This document shows, piece by piece, positions 25,383 through 34,264 of a stretch of DNA of 64,000 bases. The stretch spans positions 1,313,501 through 1,377,500 of the forward strand of contig NC_022657.1 in assembly GCF_000494755.1 (NCBI RefSeq), written 5' to 3'. The DNA comes from Amorphoplanes friuliensis DSM 7358. Lineage in GTDB: Bacteria; Actinomycetota; Actinomycetes; Mycobacteriales; Micromonosporaceae. Below the pieces are notes generated by a model. That model was not told the origin of the DNA, ran no database searches, and saw only the letters and a program-made list of their open reading frames with translations. Each line of letters opens with the position of its first letter. The first letter of the stretch is position 1. Position numbers and translations under genes: made by a program.

Positions 25383-25898
25383 ATGTGGGACTGGGACGCC
25401 GAGCAGAGGCCGCCCCCGGCCGTGCTGCCCGGCGCCCGTGCAGTCCTCGGCGCCGTGCTGCTGCTGGGCCTGCTCGCCGCGGGAGCCGGGTTCCTCCTGC
25501 GGCCGTCCGGGTCGGCGCGACCGCCCAGCACGGACGGGCAGACGCTGCTGCGGGCCCGCGAACCCGTGACCCAGGACCTCACGATCGGCGCCGACCTGCT
25601 GCTGACCGGGGGCGGCGGCCCGGCCCGCGTACGCCTCGACGGCGTCGAGGTCGGCACCGGCAGATGTGCGCCGGTGAGCACGGCGACTGTCGTGGTGGAC
25701 GTCACTGTTTCGGGGGCAGCTCCGGTCGTACCGTCCGCCTTCACGCTGACCACCGCGGAGGGTGAGCGGGTGCCCGGGTCGGCTTTCTGCTCGGCACCCT
25801 CCGCCTCGGTACGGATCGGGTTCGCGGCCACCTCGGTCCGGCTGCTCGGTTACACGCCGTACGGTGGCGAGCCGCTCGGCAGCTGGCGACTGCGCTGA
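25383..25898 (+). CDS. membrane-anchored hypothetical protein
   Basis: This 171-aa protein has a short cytoplasmic Pro-rich head, one hydrophobic helix (about residues 18-40, AVLGAVLLLGLLAAGAGFLL) and an extracytoplasmic beta-rich domain of about 125 residues. Two cysteines (TGRCAP and SAFCSA) could form a disulfide outside the cell. No family is recognised. It is divergent from the prim-pol gene and precedes another membrane-anchored protein with 85 nt between, which may be part of the same transcript. Confidence 0.7.
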   Translation: MWDWDAEQRPPPAVLPGARAVLGAVLLLGLLAAGAGFLLRPSGSARPPSTDGQTLLRAREPVTQDLTIGADLLLTGGGGPARVRLDGVEVGTGRCAPVSTATVVVDVTVSGAAPVVPSAFTLTTAEGERVPGSAFCSAPSASVRIGFAATSVRLLGYTPYGGEPLGSWRLR

Positions 25899-25983
25899 GC
25901 GGGGTCCGCGGACCTGGCCGGTCCCGATTATGCTGCGCTCACTTTCCCCGCTGTCCCCTGTTTGCCCGAGGAGAACCACCCCC

Positions 25984-26832
25984 GTGACGAAGGAGCCGCA
26001 CGGCGATCCTGTGCCTCCGGACGTGCCGCCGATCGAGAGTCTCGACAATTCGGTGCCGGACGACGACACCATGCCCGCCGCCCCGTTTTCCGCCCCGCCT
26101 TCTTCCGCCCCGCCTTCTTCGGCCCCGCCCTTTGGCCCCGCGCCTTTTTCCGCCGCGCCGGTCAAGCCCGTCCTGATCGGGCGGCGTCCCCGGGGCAAGC
26201 TGTCGAAAAAGCTGATCACGGCGTATTTTGCGGGCGGTCTTGCGCTGCTGCTGGCCGGCACGGTCGCGGTGTTCTACCTGGCGGTCCAGGTCTACGGCCA
26301 GACCGCGACGACCACGGCGCCCACTGCGCGCGGATCCGCGCCCGCGGTTCCGGTGCCGGCCGGGGGATCGGCGAGGGGTCGCACCCCCGCGCCGATCGAG
26401 CCGTCCGGTCCGCTGCGTGCCCGCTTCGGACCGGAACGCCTGAAGAACGGCGAGAAGTTCCTGGTCGTCGGCGAGGGTGACGCGAAGTTCGAGGTCACCG
26501 TCAAGGCCAAGAAGCTCCGCCGGTCGGCCTGCAGCCCGTACGCCGTCAAGCCCGAACTGGGCGGCTACCTGCCCGCCGAGTTGACCGTGAAGGTGCTCCA
26601 GGGAGAACCGGACGTCAGCGAGTACGACTTCCGCGTCCAGCAGGCCGACGGCTCGTGGCTGCCCTCGGTCGGTGGCAGCGCCTGCGAGAAGGGCTACGGC
26701 TCGTTCGTCCGCCGTCTGTCCGCCGGCCGCACCTACCGCAGCACCATCGTCTTCGACGTCCCGGACACCAAGGGCGACATCGTCTTCCAGTACCCCCTGA
26801 TCGACATCATCGCCTCCTGGAACATCAGCTAG
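25984..26832 (+). CDS. membrane-anchored protein with Pro/Ser-rich cytoplasmic head
   Basis: This 282-aa protein begins with a low-complexity stretch (repeats of SAPPSSAPP type, about residues 34-60). One transmembrane helix follows (about 78-103, AYFAGGLALLLAGTVAVFYL), then an extracellular domain with beta-strand pattern (KFLVVGEGDAKFEVTVKAKKL) resembling DUF4352-like folds. Two cysteines (RSACSPY and GSACEKG) may pair. GTG at 25984 has GAGGAG about 10 nt upstream. It follows a similarly built protein. Its end overlaps the beta-family gene by 8 nt. Confidence 0.72.
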   Translation: MTKEPHGDPVPPDVPPIESLDNSVPDDDTMPAAPFSAPPSSAPPSSAPPFGPAPFSAAPVKPVLIGRRPRGKLSKKLITAYFAGGLALLLAGTVAVFYLAVQVYGQTATTTAPTARGSAPAVPVPAGGSARGRTPAPIEPSGPLRARFGPERLKNGEKFLVVGEGDAKFEVTVKAKKLRRSACSPYAVKPELGGYLPAELTVKVLQGEPDVSEYDFRVQQADGSWLPSVGGSACEKGYGSFVRRLSAGRTYRSTIVFDVPDTKGDIVFQYPLIDIIASWNIS

Positions 26833-27832
26833 GCGCGATCGTCCGGAGCACGTGCGCGATGTGGTGCGACGTGCTCCAGGCGATCCAGCTCGCCGGACTG
26901 CCACCCCCGCGTGCACTGCGCGACTGACGGGCGATCTGGGCGTCACCCCAGGAGAAGCGCGCGCCGGTCGAGGGCCACTGTGGCGAGTCGACGAGGGTGC
27001 GGCACAGGTCGTGACACCGATCGTCGCTGCGCCCGCCGCGCCGTGCCCAGCGGTAGATCCACCAGTCGTGCTCGGCGGTGTAGCGCAGGGTCGGCAGCTG
27101 GCGGTGGTTGATGCCGTGACGGCGTACCGGTGAGGTGACGCCGTAATCCGCATAACCGACGCCGGGCTCGGACAGCCGGGCCCAGACCTGGGCGTCGAGC
27201 CGGCCGACGGCGACCGGCTCGTCGGTCGGGAGGTCGTCGAGGTTCGGCGGCATCGCGCCGGCTGCGACCGTGACCGACCGCCAGTCCTCGGCGCGCGCCC
27301 AGCGCAGGACGTTGCGGGCCCGCTCCTCGAAGCGGTCCGCGTGGGCGGCGCAGGCGGTCTCGGCCAGGTCGATCACCAGGTCGACCCGCTCGGCCTCCAG
27401 GCCCGCACCCGCGAGCATCCGGTCGGTCAGCTTGGTCGCGGCGGTCGCGTTCCGTGCGTCGAGATGCGGCTGAAGCCGCAGCACAGCCCGCATCAGGTGC
27501 ATGCGAGCGGCCAGGCCGTGCTCCACCAGCCGGCGACGACTGTCGTACGCCCGCAGCACCGGCAGCATCGCCACACCGACGTCGGCCAACTCTTCGGCGA
27601 GGTCGAGTGGTGGCGAGGACAACGTGTCGGCGGGGTCGGCGATGGCACCCAGGTCGACCGCGATCGCGCCGGTCCGGGGCGGCATCTGGCGCACCAGCTG
27701 CGGCAACCGGTCGTCCGGGGCGAGCTCGATGATCGGCATCACCCGCTGGGCCAGGTCCGCGTCGAGGTGGTGCAGGGCGGCCAGTTCGCCGCGACGGGGC
27801 CGCAGAATCGGCCGGTAGACACCATCGGTCAT
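26825..27832 (-). CDS. beta-family protein (phage T4 beta-like)
   Basis: This 335-aa protein opens with YRPILRPRRGELAALHHL and VMPIIELAPDD, the hallmark N-terminus of the 'beta protein' family. Other family features are the segments VDLVIDLAE and RHGINHRQLPTLRYTAEHDWWIYRW. The family is found in phages and in bacterial gene islands; its biochemical role is not known to me. TACTTT ends 6 nt before ATG 27832, so the mRNA is probably leaderless. It is divergent from the SF1 helicase with 103 nt between. Confidence 0.82.
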   Translation of the reverse strand: MTDGVYRPILRPRRGELAALHHLDADLAQRVMPIIELAPDDRLPQLVRQMPPRTGAIAVDLGAIADPADTLSSPPLDLAEELADVGVAMLPVLRAYDSRRRLVEHGLAARMHLMRAVLRLQPHLDARNATAATKLTDRMLAGAGLEAERVDLVIDLAETACAAHADRFEERARNVLRWARAEDWRSVTVAAGAMPPNLDDLPTDEPVAVGRLDAQVWARLSEPGVGYADYGVTSPVRRHGINHRQLPTLRYTAEHDWWIYRWARRGGRSDDRCHDLCRTLVDSPQWPSTGARFSWGDAQIARQSRSARGGGSPASWIAWSTSHHIAHVLRTIAPS

Positions 27833-27838
27833 TCACTC

Positions 27839-27844
27839 AAAGTA
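27839..27844 (-). promoter_or_regulatory. -10 box TACTTT, leaderless promoter of the beta-family gene
   Basis: TACTTT on the minus strand ends 6 nt before ATG 27832. No Shine-Dalgarno sequence exists. The opposite strand holds a similar box for the helicase about 80 nt away. Confidence 0.5.
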
Positions 27845-27923
27845 GCGTCAGATATCCGACGAGTAACAATGTGGACGGGTTTACTCACCCCTGGTGAAGA
27901 TCCTGGACTCCGCCGTGACGGGA

Positions 27924-27929
27924 TACGGT
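27924..27929 (+). promoter_or_regulatory. -10 box TACGGT, leaderless promoter of the SF1 helicase
   Basis: TACGGT ends 6 nt before GTG 27936. This decides the start: an in-frame GTG at 27894 lies upstream of the box and has no ribosome binding site. Confidence 0.5.
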
Positions 27930-27935
27930 GCCCCG

Positions 27936-29243
27936 GTGACCCTGTCTCTCGAGACCCCCGGCAGCGCCGCCACCCGCGTCGTCGACGCGGTGCTGCGCGA
28001 CCTGGCCACCACCGAGCACCGCGGCGTGGTGGTCGACTCCCCGCCCGGCGCCGGCAAGAGCACCCTGGTCGTCCGGGCCGCCGGTGTCCTCGCAGCCACC
28101 GGCGAGTCCCTGATGATCGTCGCGCAGACCAACGAACAGGTCGACGACCTCATCGCCCGCCTCGGCGTGGCCTCACCGACCCTGTCCGTGGGCCGCCTCT
28201 CCGCCGTCGACTACGCGGCCACCGACCGCGTCCGCTCCCACCCGTCCTGCCGCGTCGGCGCCAAGGTGGCCGAGCTCGGCGGCCCGCCCGTGACGATCGG
28301 CACCGCCGCGAAGTGGGCCACCGTCACCGAGGGCACCTGGCCGTGGGCGATCGTCGACGAGGCGTACCAGATGCGCTCCGACGCCCTGCTGCGCGTCGCC
28401 CCCCGCTTCGACCGGGCACTCTTCGTCGGCGACCCCGGCCAGCTCGACCCGTTCTCGACGGTCGAGGTCGACCGCTGGACCGGCCTCTCCTGGGACCCGA
28501 TGCAGAGCGCCGTCGCCGTCCTGCTCCGCCACAACCCCCAACTCCCGGTCCACCGCCTGCCCGTCTCCTGGCGCCTCCCGGCCTCCGCGGCACCGGTGGT
28601 CGCGGCCGCCTTCTACCCCTTCACAGGCTTCCGATCCGGTACGGGGCCGGCCGACCGCAGTCTCGCCTTCACCTCGTCGGCAACCTCGGACCTCGACGCC
28701 GTCCTCGACGTGGCCGCGGCGACGGGCTGGGGCCTCCACGAACTCCCGGCCCGCTTCACAGTCCGCACGGACGCCGAAGCCGCCGCAGCCTGCGCCCTCA
28801 TCGCAGCCCGAGCACTGTCCCGCGGCGCAGTCGCCGTCTCCGAAGCGGGCGAGGCACCCCTGACCGCCGACCGGATCGCCATCGGCGCCGCCCACCGCGA
28901 CCAGGTCGCCGCCATCCGCGCCTTCCTCCCGGACCACGCCAAAGACATCACGGTCGACACCGCCAACCGCCTCCAAGGCCGCGAGTACGACCTCACCGTC
29001 GTCCTCCACCCCCTGTCCGGCCGCCGCGACGCCACCGCCTTCCACCTCGAATCCGGCCGGCTGTGCGTCCTGACCTCCCGCCACCGGCACGCCTGCGTGG
29101 TGGTCGCCCGGGCCGGCATCGCGGAACTGCTCGACGCCCACCCGTCAACCGAACCGGTCCACCTCGGAGTCCCGGTCAAATTCCCGGACGGCTGGGAAGC
29201 CAACCAGTCGATGCTCGCCCACCTCAGCCAGTCCCGCCCCTGA
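27936..29243 (+). CDS. superfamily 1 (Upf1-like) helicase/ATPase
   Basis: This 435-aa protein has Walker A DSPPGAGKST (Lys41), motif Ia IVAQTNEQVDDL, Walker B AIVDEAYQM (Asp141/Glu142), and motif III VGDPGQLDP (165-172). A C-terminal RecA lobe has VDTANRLQGREYD and a motif VI-like TSRHRHACVV. It is compact, with no nuclease or other domain, so it may act with a separate partner. The beta-family gene is its divergent neighbour; the Fe-S-type nuclease operon is 6 kb upstream. GTG at 27936 is supported by a leaderless TACGGT box. Confidence 0.86.
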   Translation: MTLSLETPGSAATRVVDAVLRDLATTEHRGVVVDSPPGAGKSTLVVRAAGVLAATGESLMIVAQTNEQVDDLIARLGVASPTLSVGRLSAVDYAATDRVRSHPSCRVGAKVAELGGPPVTIGTAAKWATVTEGTWPWAIVDEAYQMRSDALLRVAPRFDRALFVGDPGQLDPFSTVEVDRWTGLSWDPMQSAVAVLLRHNPQLPVHRLPVSWRLPASAAPVVAAAFYPFTGFRSGTGPADRSLAFTSSATSDLDAVLDVAAATGWGLHELPARFTVRTDAEAAAACALIAARALSRGAVAVSEAGEAPLTADRIAIGAAHRDQVAAIRAFLPDHAKDITVDTANRLQGREYDLTVVLHPLSGRRDATAFHLESGRLCVLTSRHRHACVVVARAGIAELLDAHPSTEPVHLGVPVKFPDGWEANQSMLAHLSQSRP

Positions 29244-29315
29244 CCGGTAAGCGCGGGACGACACACGGTGACCCACTTCGATACCCTGCTGACGGGTGCC
29301 GAAGCGGGAGGAACC

Positions 29316-29717
29316 ATGAGCGACGGATCGATCAACGTGGAAACCGGCGGACTGTCGAAGTTCGCCGGAGACGTGGGTTTCTACGCCCAGGAAATCGACC
29401 CCCAGGACATAGACCGCTCCCGCCAAGCCTTCTCCGCCGGCGTCACCTTCGGCACCAATAACGCCAGCGTCGAGGTGCTTGCCCTGAAAGAGAAATACGC
29501 CGAGACCCTGACGAACTCCCTGACCAACCTGACCCGCTTCGTCGAAGCCGCGAAGATCCTCGCCGAGGCAGCCGAGCAGGCGGCCCGCGACTACCGGGCG
29601 GTGGACGACAGCTCGGAACGCAGCATCCACAACATCAACTACATGCTCACCACGGCAACGCAGCGAGCCCGCGCGACCCGCTTCCCCGACAGCCCGACCG
29701 CCGGGGAGGCGTCATGA
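29316..29717 (+). CDS. WXG100/ESX-like type VII secretion substrate
   Basis: This 133-aa helical protein fits a WXG100-type or LXG-type secretion substrate in size, helix content and neighbours. It has two long helices (ASVEVLALKEKYAETLTNSL and FVEAAKILAEAAEQAARDY) but no clear W-x-G turn. ATG at 29316 follows GGGAGG by 5 nt. It overlaps the next gene (ATGA) and is followed by a mycosin gene, so the three form one operon of type VII secretion character. No EccC ATPase or membrane component is in the window. Confidence 0.7.
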   Translation: MSDGSINVETGGLSKFAGDVGFYAQEIDPQDIDRSRQAFSAGVTFGTNNASVEVLALKEKYAETLTNSLTNLTRFVEAAKILAEAAEQAARDYRAVDDSSERSIHNINYMLTTATQRARATRFPDSPTAGEAS

Positions 29718-30943
29718 GCGACGGCTTCTTCACACCGGGCGGCATGACACCGTGGCCCGCTTACAACACCCCCCGCATCTGGGCGATGGTCGCCAACGAG
29801 GACAACCCGGAGTCGTGGCAGCAGGTGGCCGCACTCAGCTCGATGGCCGGACTGATCCACGACCAGAAATCCCGCCTCGAAGCCTCAAAACAGAAGCTGA
29901 TCGACGCCTGGCCGCCAGGCGACAGCAAAGCCGCCGCCGCGTTCGTTCGCATGATTGATTACGTCCTTCTCAACATGGAGGAGGATCGCAAGACCGCGGA
30001 CAAGAACGCAGCTGCGCTGGGACGTGTTCTAGGAGAGCTGCAGCAGGCCAAGAAGGACATCGCCCCGCTGTACCAGTCCTACTTGGAGAAGAGTGACGAC
30101 TGGGTTCCAGGATGGTGGGACAACGCCGAGGAAGAACTGGACGGCCAGGCGCGTGCTCGGATGCGCCAGGCCGAACAAGTTATCGCCAAGCCGGAAAACG
30201 CGATCACCCCGCCTGAGGTCTATGAGTTCGCACCGCGCAAGTTCGTCGACAGGCCGGTCGGAGGGTCGGATGAGACCGAAGGTGGCCGCGGAAGTGGAGT
30301 CAGCCGAGGTGGCACCGGGGTGGCCGACTTCCAGGTGCCTCACAACCCGCCACCAACGCTTCCAGGCTTCGCCGGGCCCGACGCACCTGGCAACGGATTC
30401 GGGTCCACCGACCAGCCGGCACCTCCTCCGGCCGGACCAGGTCTGGCCGGAGTGATCACACCACCTGTGACTTCGGGCTCCCCGGTGGCGCCGATTCAGC
30501 CGTCAGCGCCGGGCGGCCTACCCGCCAGCCAGCCTGGCCAGGGCCTGGTCATCGGTGGTGGGATAGGCGGCGGCTTCGCCGGAGGTTCGGCCGGGTCCGC
30601 CCGAGGCGGCTTCAGCCCGTTCGGGGTCGGGCCGCAGCGCGGTGGGGCGGGCGCGGTGCGCGGCGGCGGTGCATCAGCTACCAAACCTGCAACTCCCTCC
30701 TGGCTTCCGCCCCCGTCAGGACAGCCTGCGCGAGGCGGTGCTGCCACCGGCCGGCGCTCGAATTCTTCGCCGATGTTGCCTGCAACCGGTGCAAGGAGGC
30801 CCGATGAAGATCAGGAGGGCGGGATGACTTTTGATCCCGACAACCCGTGGGCGACAGCCGAGGGGGTCGCTCCGGTCATCGAGCCTTCCCGCAAAGTCCA
30901 CCGCCACGATCCAGGTCCCGGTGTCATCGGGTGGCATGAGTGA
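29714..30943 (+). CDS. PPE/WXG-like protein with long Gly/Pro-rich tail
   Basis: This 409-aa protein has a helical N-terminal domain (about 1-150) that includes ESWQQVAALSSMAGLIHDQ and a KLIDAWPPGDSKAAAAF segment, followed by YLEKSDDWVPGWWD. After that comes a disordered region of about 220 residues rich in Gly, Pro and Ala. The layout resembles PPE-type or EspB-like secreted proteins. Its stop overlaps the mycosin GTG (GTGA), so it is a likely protease or secretion partner. Codon use from about 29.9 kb on is noticeably less GC-extreme than in the neighbouring genes. Confidence 0.68.
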   Translation: MSDGFFTPGGMTPWPAYNTPRIWAMVANEDNPESWQQVAALSSMAGLIHDQKSRLEASKQKLIDAWPPGDSKAAAAFVRMIDYVLLNMEEDRKTADKNAAALGRVLGELQQAKKDIAPLYQSYLEKSDDWVPGWWDNAEEELDGQARARMRQAEQVIAKPENAITPPEVYEFAPRKFVDRPVGGSDETEGGRGSGVSRGGTGVADFQVPHNPPPTLPGFAGPDAPGNGFGSTDQPAPPPAGPGLAGVITPPVTSGSPVAPIQPSAPGGLPASQPGQGLVIGGGIGGGFAGGSAGSARGGFSPFGVGPQRGGAGAVRGGGASATKPATPSWLPPPSGQPARGGAATGRRSNSSPMLPATGARRPDEDQEGGMTFDPDNPWATAEGVAPVIEPSRKVHRHDPGPGVIGWHE

Positions 30944-32046
30944 GGTTACTCGAGGCCGGACGACGTGCTGCCGCCGCGACGATGGCGTTTCTCATCACCA
31001 TCGCGGTGTGGCCGCCGCCCGCCCATGCCGATCAGGTTCGGAATGGGCAGTGGTATCTCGCTGACTTGAAGATCGCGCAAGCGCACCAGGTCACGAGGGG
31101 CGCCGGCGTCACCGTTGGTGTGATCGACAGCGGAGTATGGGCAGGTCACCCGGATCTGAAGAATGCCGTTATGCCCGGCTACGACGCTCTTGGAAAGGGA
31201 GATGCCCGCCAGGATCCCGATGGTCATGGGACGGGGATGGCGGGTGTCATCGCCGGCCGAGGCCGTTCCGGTGGCAAGGGCGTGCTCGGAATCGCACCGG
31301 AGGCGAAGATTCTCCCTACCGCCCCAGCGCTGGGGTCCTTGGCAGTGATCAAGTCCCTCGACTGGTCCGTCGAGCACGGTGCGAAGGTCATCAACATGTC
31401 CTTCCTTGTCCTCGAGGGTGACGGGCTGGCAGCAGCGATCCGGCGGGCGGCCGATGCTGACGTTGTCCTGGTCGCCGGCTCCGGCAACGACGAGGAGTCG
31501 GAGACCGAGGACTACGAGTACCCGGCCGCCTATCCCGAGGTCATCGCGGTGGGCGCTTCGGACCGGAACGGCAAAGTCGCGTCCTTCTCCCACCAGGGCC
31601 CGCACCTGGATCTCGTGGCTCCTGGCGCGGATGTAACGGTGGCCAACGGCTTCCCCGATGACGAATACGACCAGGTGGAAGGCACCAGTGTTTCCGCGGC
31701 GATCGTGTCCGGGGCGGCCGCGCTGATCAGGTCCGAGTATCCCGAGCTGTCCGCCGCCCAAGTCGTCGAAGCTCTCGAATCAACCGCCGTCGACAAGGGT
31801 CCCGCTGGTCGCGACGATGCCTATGGCAACGGTGAGCTGGACCTGATTGCTGCGCTCGATGCGGCAGGCAAGATGAAGCCGCAGCCGGTTGCGTCGGCGG
31901 CAGCTTCCAAGCCGCGGACCGTGCCTCGTTCCGGTTCGCACAGTGAAGACTCCGGCATTCCGGTTGCTCTGCTCGCTGGTGCGGGGGTTCTGGTTCTGGC
32001 TGGGCTGGTCGCGTTCATGGTGGTGAGGCGGCGAGCCAGGCTTTGA
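30940..32046 (+). CDS. mycP: type VII secretion-associated serine protease (mycosin, S8)
   Basis: This 368-aa subtilisin-family protease has a signal peptide (to about residue 30, PPAHADQ), catalytic Asp63 (GVIDSGV), His96 (PDGHGTGMAGVIAG), oxyanion Asn183 (SGNDEE) and nucleophile Ser250 (EGTSVSAAI). It ends in a transmembrane helix (about 344-363) and a basic tail RRRARL, the standard mycosin layout. It would sit in the cell membrane facing out and process ESX substrates. It is the third gene of the operon with the two secretion-type proteins. Its 3' end overlaps the convergent gene by 32 nt. Confidence 0.9.
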   Translation: MRLLEAGRRAAAATMAFLITIAVWPPPAHADQVRNGQWYLADLKIAQAHQVTRGAGVTVGVIDSGVWAGHPDLKNAVMPGYDALGKGDARQDPDGHGTGMAGVIAGRGRSGGKGVLGIAPEAKILPTAPALGSLAVIKSLDWSVEHGAKVINMSFLVLEGDGLAAAIRRAADADVVLVAGSGNDEESETEDYEYPAAYPEVIAVGASDRNGKVASFSHQGPHLDLVAPGADVTVANGFPDDEYDQVEGTSVSAAIVSGAAALIRSEYPELSAAQVVEALESTAVDKGPAGRDDAYGNGELDLIAALDAAGKMKPQPVASAAASKPRTVPRSGSHSEDSGIPVALLAGAGVLVLAGLVAFMVVRRRARL

Positions 32047-33232
32047 TCTTGGGGTGGCAGGTGCTTTCGACTGCCTCCCACGGGGTGTTCAAAGCCTCCG
32101 GCGCAGCCTGCGAGGGAGTTTCGCTGCGGCGGACCACCCGGGTGAAGAAGTTCAGCAGTCTCCGCTCGCCGTAGGTGTCGGCGATGCAGCGCACCGCCAG
32201 GAATCCCATCGCGTAGAACCCGTAGCGGTCCCGCGGCTCGTCGGACCACTCGAGGTCCAGGCGACCGTCCCAGCCGGTCTGTTCGACGTGCCACCGGGCG
32301 TCGGGGAGCAGCTCGTAGGACGACGCCGGGCGGTCGGCGTACGCGATGTGTTCGGCGAGGCCTTCGACCGCCCAGTCGTCGTGGTGGTCGAGGGTGCCGA
32401 GGAGGGTGGCGATGTGGCCGAGTTCGTGGCGGAGGAGGTTTTCGTCGCCGAAGTCCGCGCCGAAGCCTGAGGCGTCGACCACGGCGAACGCGCTCGCCTC
32501 GCTGGTTCTGTCGACGAAGGCGGCCGCGTCGCGGTCGGTTCCGACCGTCTGGTTCCATTCGCCTTCGCCGGCCAGGAACACGAAGTAGCGGCCGGGTTTC
32601 GGGTCCGTCAGGGCGTAGCGGTCGGCGACTTGGGCCGCGCGTTCCGCCGCCGGTAGCCACTCGGCCGGCGTCGTGCCCGCCAGGCCTTTCGGTGCTGCGA
32701 CCACGACCCGTTTGCCGGTCGCGAATGCGAGCGCCTCGGTTTTCCACGGCACCGAGCCGGTGGTGTCGAACTGCGCAAACCCGGTCAGGACCGCACGGTC
32801 TCCGGTCACGGTCCATCTCGTACGGGCGGAGATCACATCACCCGTCGGAACGTACGTCTCGGGCGTACGGGGGCAGATCGGTGCGGCGAAGCAGATGCGG
32901 ATCTGGACTTCGGCCTGCCACACCGCACCTTCCTCGACGTGGCGGGTGCGGGGGAGCCAGCCGGACACCTGCAAACCGCGGAGGTTCGCGTACAGGCGGT
33001 CCCATTCTTTGGACAGTGACGGGTCGATGCTGCTGAGCCATCCGGTCCTGTCGCCGCGCAGCAAGGCGGCGCCCTGGCGGTCGAGGGCCGCCCGGATCGT
33101 GGTTTCGGCGTTGTCGACGCGCGCCGCGGCGGATCGGCTGCGGCTGATGGTGGCGGCGAGGAGTCCACCGCAGAGCAGAGCCAACACCCCGAAGACCGCG
33201 ACCCAGCGGTCGATGCGGGGCCGGTTGATCAC
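32015..33232 (-). CDS. membrane-anchored putative metallopeptidase (HELGH)
   Basis: This 405-aa protein has an N-terminal transmembrane helix (about 9-31) and a large external domain. The segment RHELGHIATLLG gives an HExxH zinc motif (ELGH), and the downstream WAVEGLAEHIAY supplies a Glu in the position of a gluzincin third ligand. YGFYAMGFLAVRCIADTYG follows. This fits a peptidase MA-like domain. GTG at 33232 is chosen because upstream codons offer only TTG and a weak signal. It may be linked to the adjacent secretion cluster, with which it overlaps at the 3' end. Confidence 0.76.
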   Translation of the reverse strand: MINRPRIDRWVAVFGVLALLCGGLLAATISRSRSAAARVDNAETTIRAALDRQGAALLRGDRTGWLSSIDPSLSKEWDRLYANLRGLQVSGWLPRTRHVEEGAVWQAEVQIRICFAAPICPRTPETYVPTGDVISARTRWTVTGDRAVLTGFAQFDTTGSVPWKTEALAFATGKRVVVAAPKGLAGTTPAEWLPAAERAAQVADRYALTDPKPGRYFVFLAGEGEWNQTVGTDRDAAAFVDRTSEASAFAVVDASGFGADFGDENLLRHELGHIATLLGTLDHHDDWAVEGLAEHIAYADRPASSYELLPDARWHVEQTGWDGRLDLEWSDEPRDRYGFYAMGFLAVRCIADTYGERRLLNFFTRVVRRSETPSQAAPEALNTPWEAVESTCHPKIKAWLAASPP

Positions 33233-33365
33233 AGCCGGGCACCTTACCAACCGCCTGACGCCGCAGCGAGACCTCGATCACTGTCGGTTGCTGTTCGCAG
33301 GACAGTCACCAGCTCGAAATATGGGAGGGCTTTACTGTCAAATAGAGGACTGATCCGCGATCCAG

Positions 33366-33404
33366 CATGCAACTTGCAGGGCGGTTCGCCGTGCAAGTTG
33401 CATG
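33366..33404. promoter_or_regulatory. paired palindromes TGCAANTTGCA in a 13-bp-arm inverted repeat
   Basis: CATGCAACTTGCA (33366-33378) and its exact reverse complement TGCAAGTTGCATG (33392-33404) flank a 13-nt loop. Each arm holds an 11-bp palindrome, TGCAA-N-TTGCA, and the two centres are 24 bp apart. This is more like two operator copies than a terminator, since no T-run follows. It lies in the 346-nt gap between a divergent membrane peptidase gene and an unknown gene; the rest of the gap shows no gene. Confidence 0.6.
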
Positions 33405-33578
33405 TTTCGCGGGTCGCGGACCTGCTGCTCCACTGTCGCGGCAACGGTTTGACCGTCCTGACGGTTTCATTCACGGATGTTTTTGAGATCGCGGGAGAAT
33501 TGTCTTCCTGTCGATCTCCGTGAGTGGAACTCTTCTAGCCAGACGTAGCGCCAGCGACACGGACGGTGGTGGTACCGA

Positions 33579-34247
33579 ATGCGCCCAGACGTTCTGGTCG
33601 GTCCTAGTGAGTGGGTGGTCGAACAGTTCGGCGACAAGGTTGCCGCTGAGCTCTGGACCCGAGTTCCCGAAGCGTTGAGCACCGCGATCGACCGCGAGGT
33701 CAACGCTCACCCCACTGCGACGACGACCACCGAACGAGTGCTCGCCAACCCGCGATGGCCCTTGCCGTACGAGGAGTTGGTCCTGTTTCTCGGCACTCTG
33801 CCCGGAGCCGAGATCATCAGTGTCCCCAAGTCGGTCTACCAACTTGTCGTCATCAACGGCCACGTTGTGGTGCCGTGGTGTTACGGCCAGTCGGCCGGCA
33901 TGTCCATGAAGGATGCTGAGGTCGGCCGATCCTTCGGTCGTCTCGCCCGCGAGCTGCTGCGCCGCTTCGGTCCGCCGTGGCGTCGTTCGCAGGCCGAGGC
34001 TCCGCTCCCGCTCGACGCCGTCGACGAGCGTGAGGTCGCGAAGATCTGCGCCGCCATCGCGACGATCAGCCCACGGCCCGAGGTCGTGATCGCCGGGTTT
34101 GCCGGAGCACCCAACCTGGGTCTGCTCCGCGCCTGCCTCGGCGAGATCAAGTCGACGGACAACGGCTCGCTCAACTGGAGTCATCTCGACGATCTGCCCC
34201 TCCCGCCCCCGGTCATCCCGCGCCCCCGCCGCATGCAATTCCCTTAG
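33579..34247 (+). CDS. hypothetical protein
   Basis: This 222-aa protein is soluble and mixed alpha/beta (ELVLFLGTLPGAEIISVPKSVYQLVVINGHVVVPWCYG). A helical middle segment (GRSFGRLARELLRRFGPPW) and a Pro-rich end (LPPPVIPRPRR) follow. I recognise no family. ATG at 33579 has no convincing ribosome binding site. The twin TGCAANTTGCA palindromes lie 175 nt upstream and could control it. It is followed by a bidirectional terminator and the convergent TetR gene. Confidence 0.62.
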   Translation: MRPDVLVGPSEWVVEQFGDKVAAELWTRVPEALSTAIDREVNAHPTATTTTERVLANPRWPLPYEELVLFLGTLPGAEIISVPKSVYQLVVINGHVVVPWCYGQSAGMSMKDAEVGRSFGRLARELLRRFGPPWRRSQAEAPLPLDAVDEREVAKICAAIATISPRPEVVIAGFAGAPNLGLLRACLGEIKSTDNGSLNWSHLDDLPLPPPVIPRPRRMQFP

Positions 34248-34264
34248 CCTCAACAGCAGTTCGC

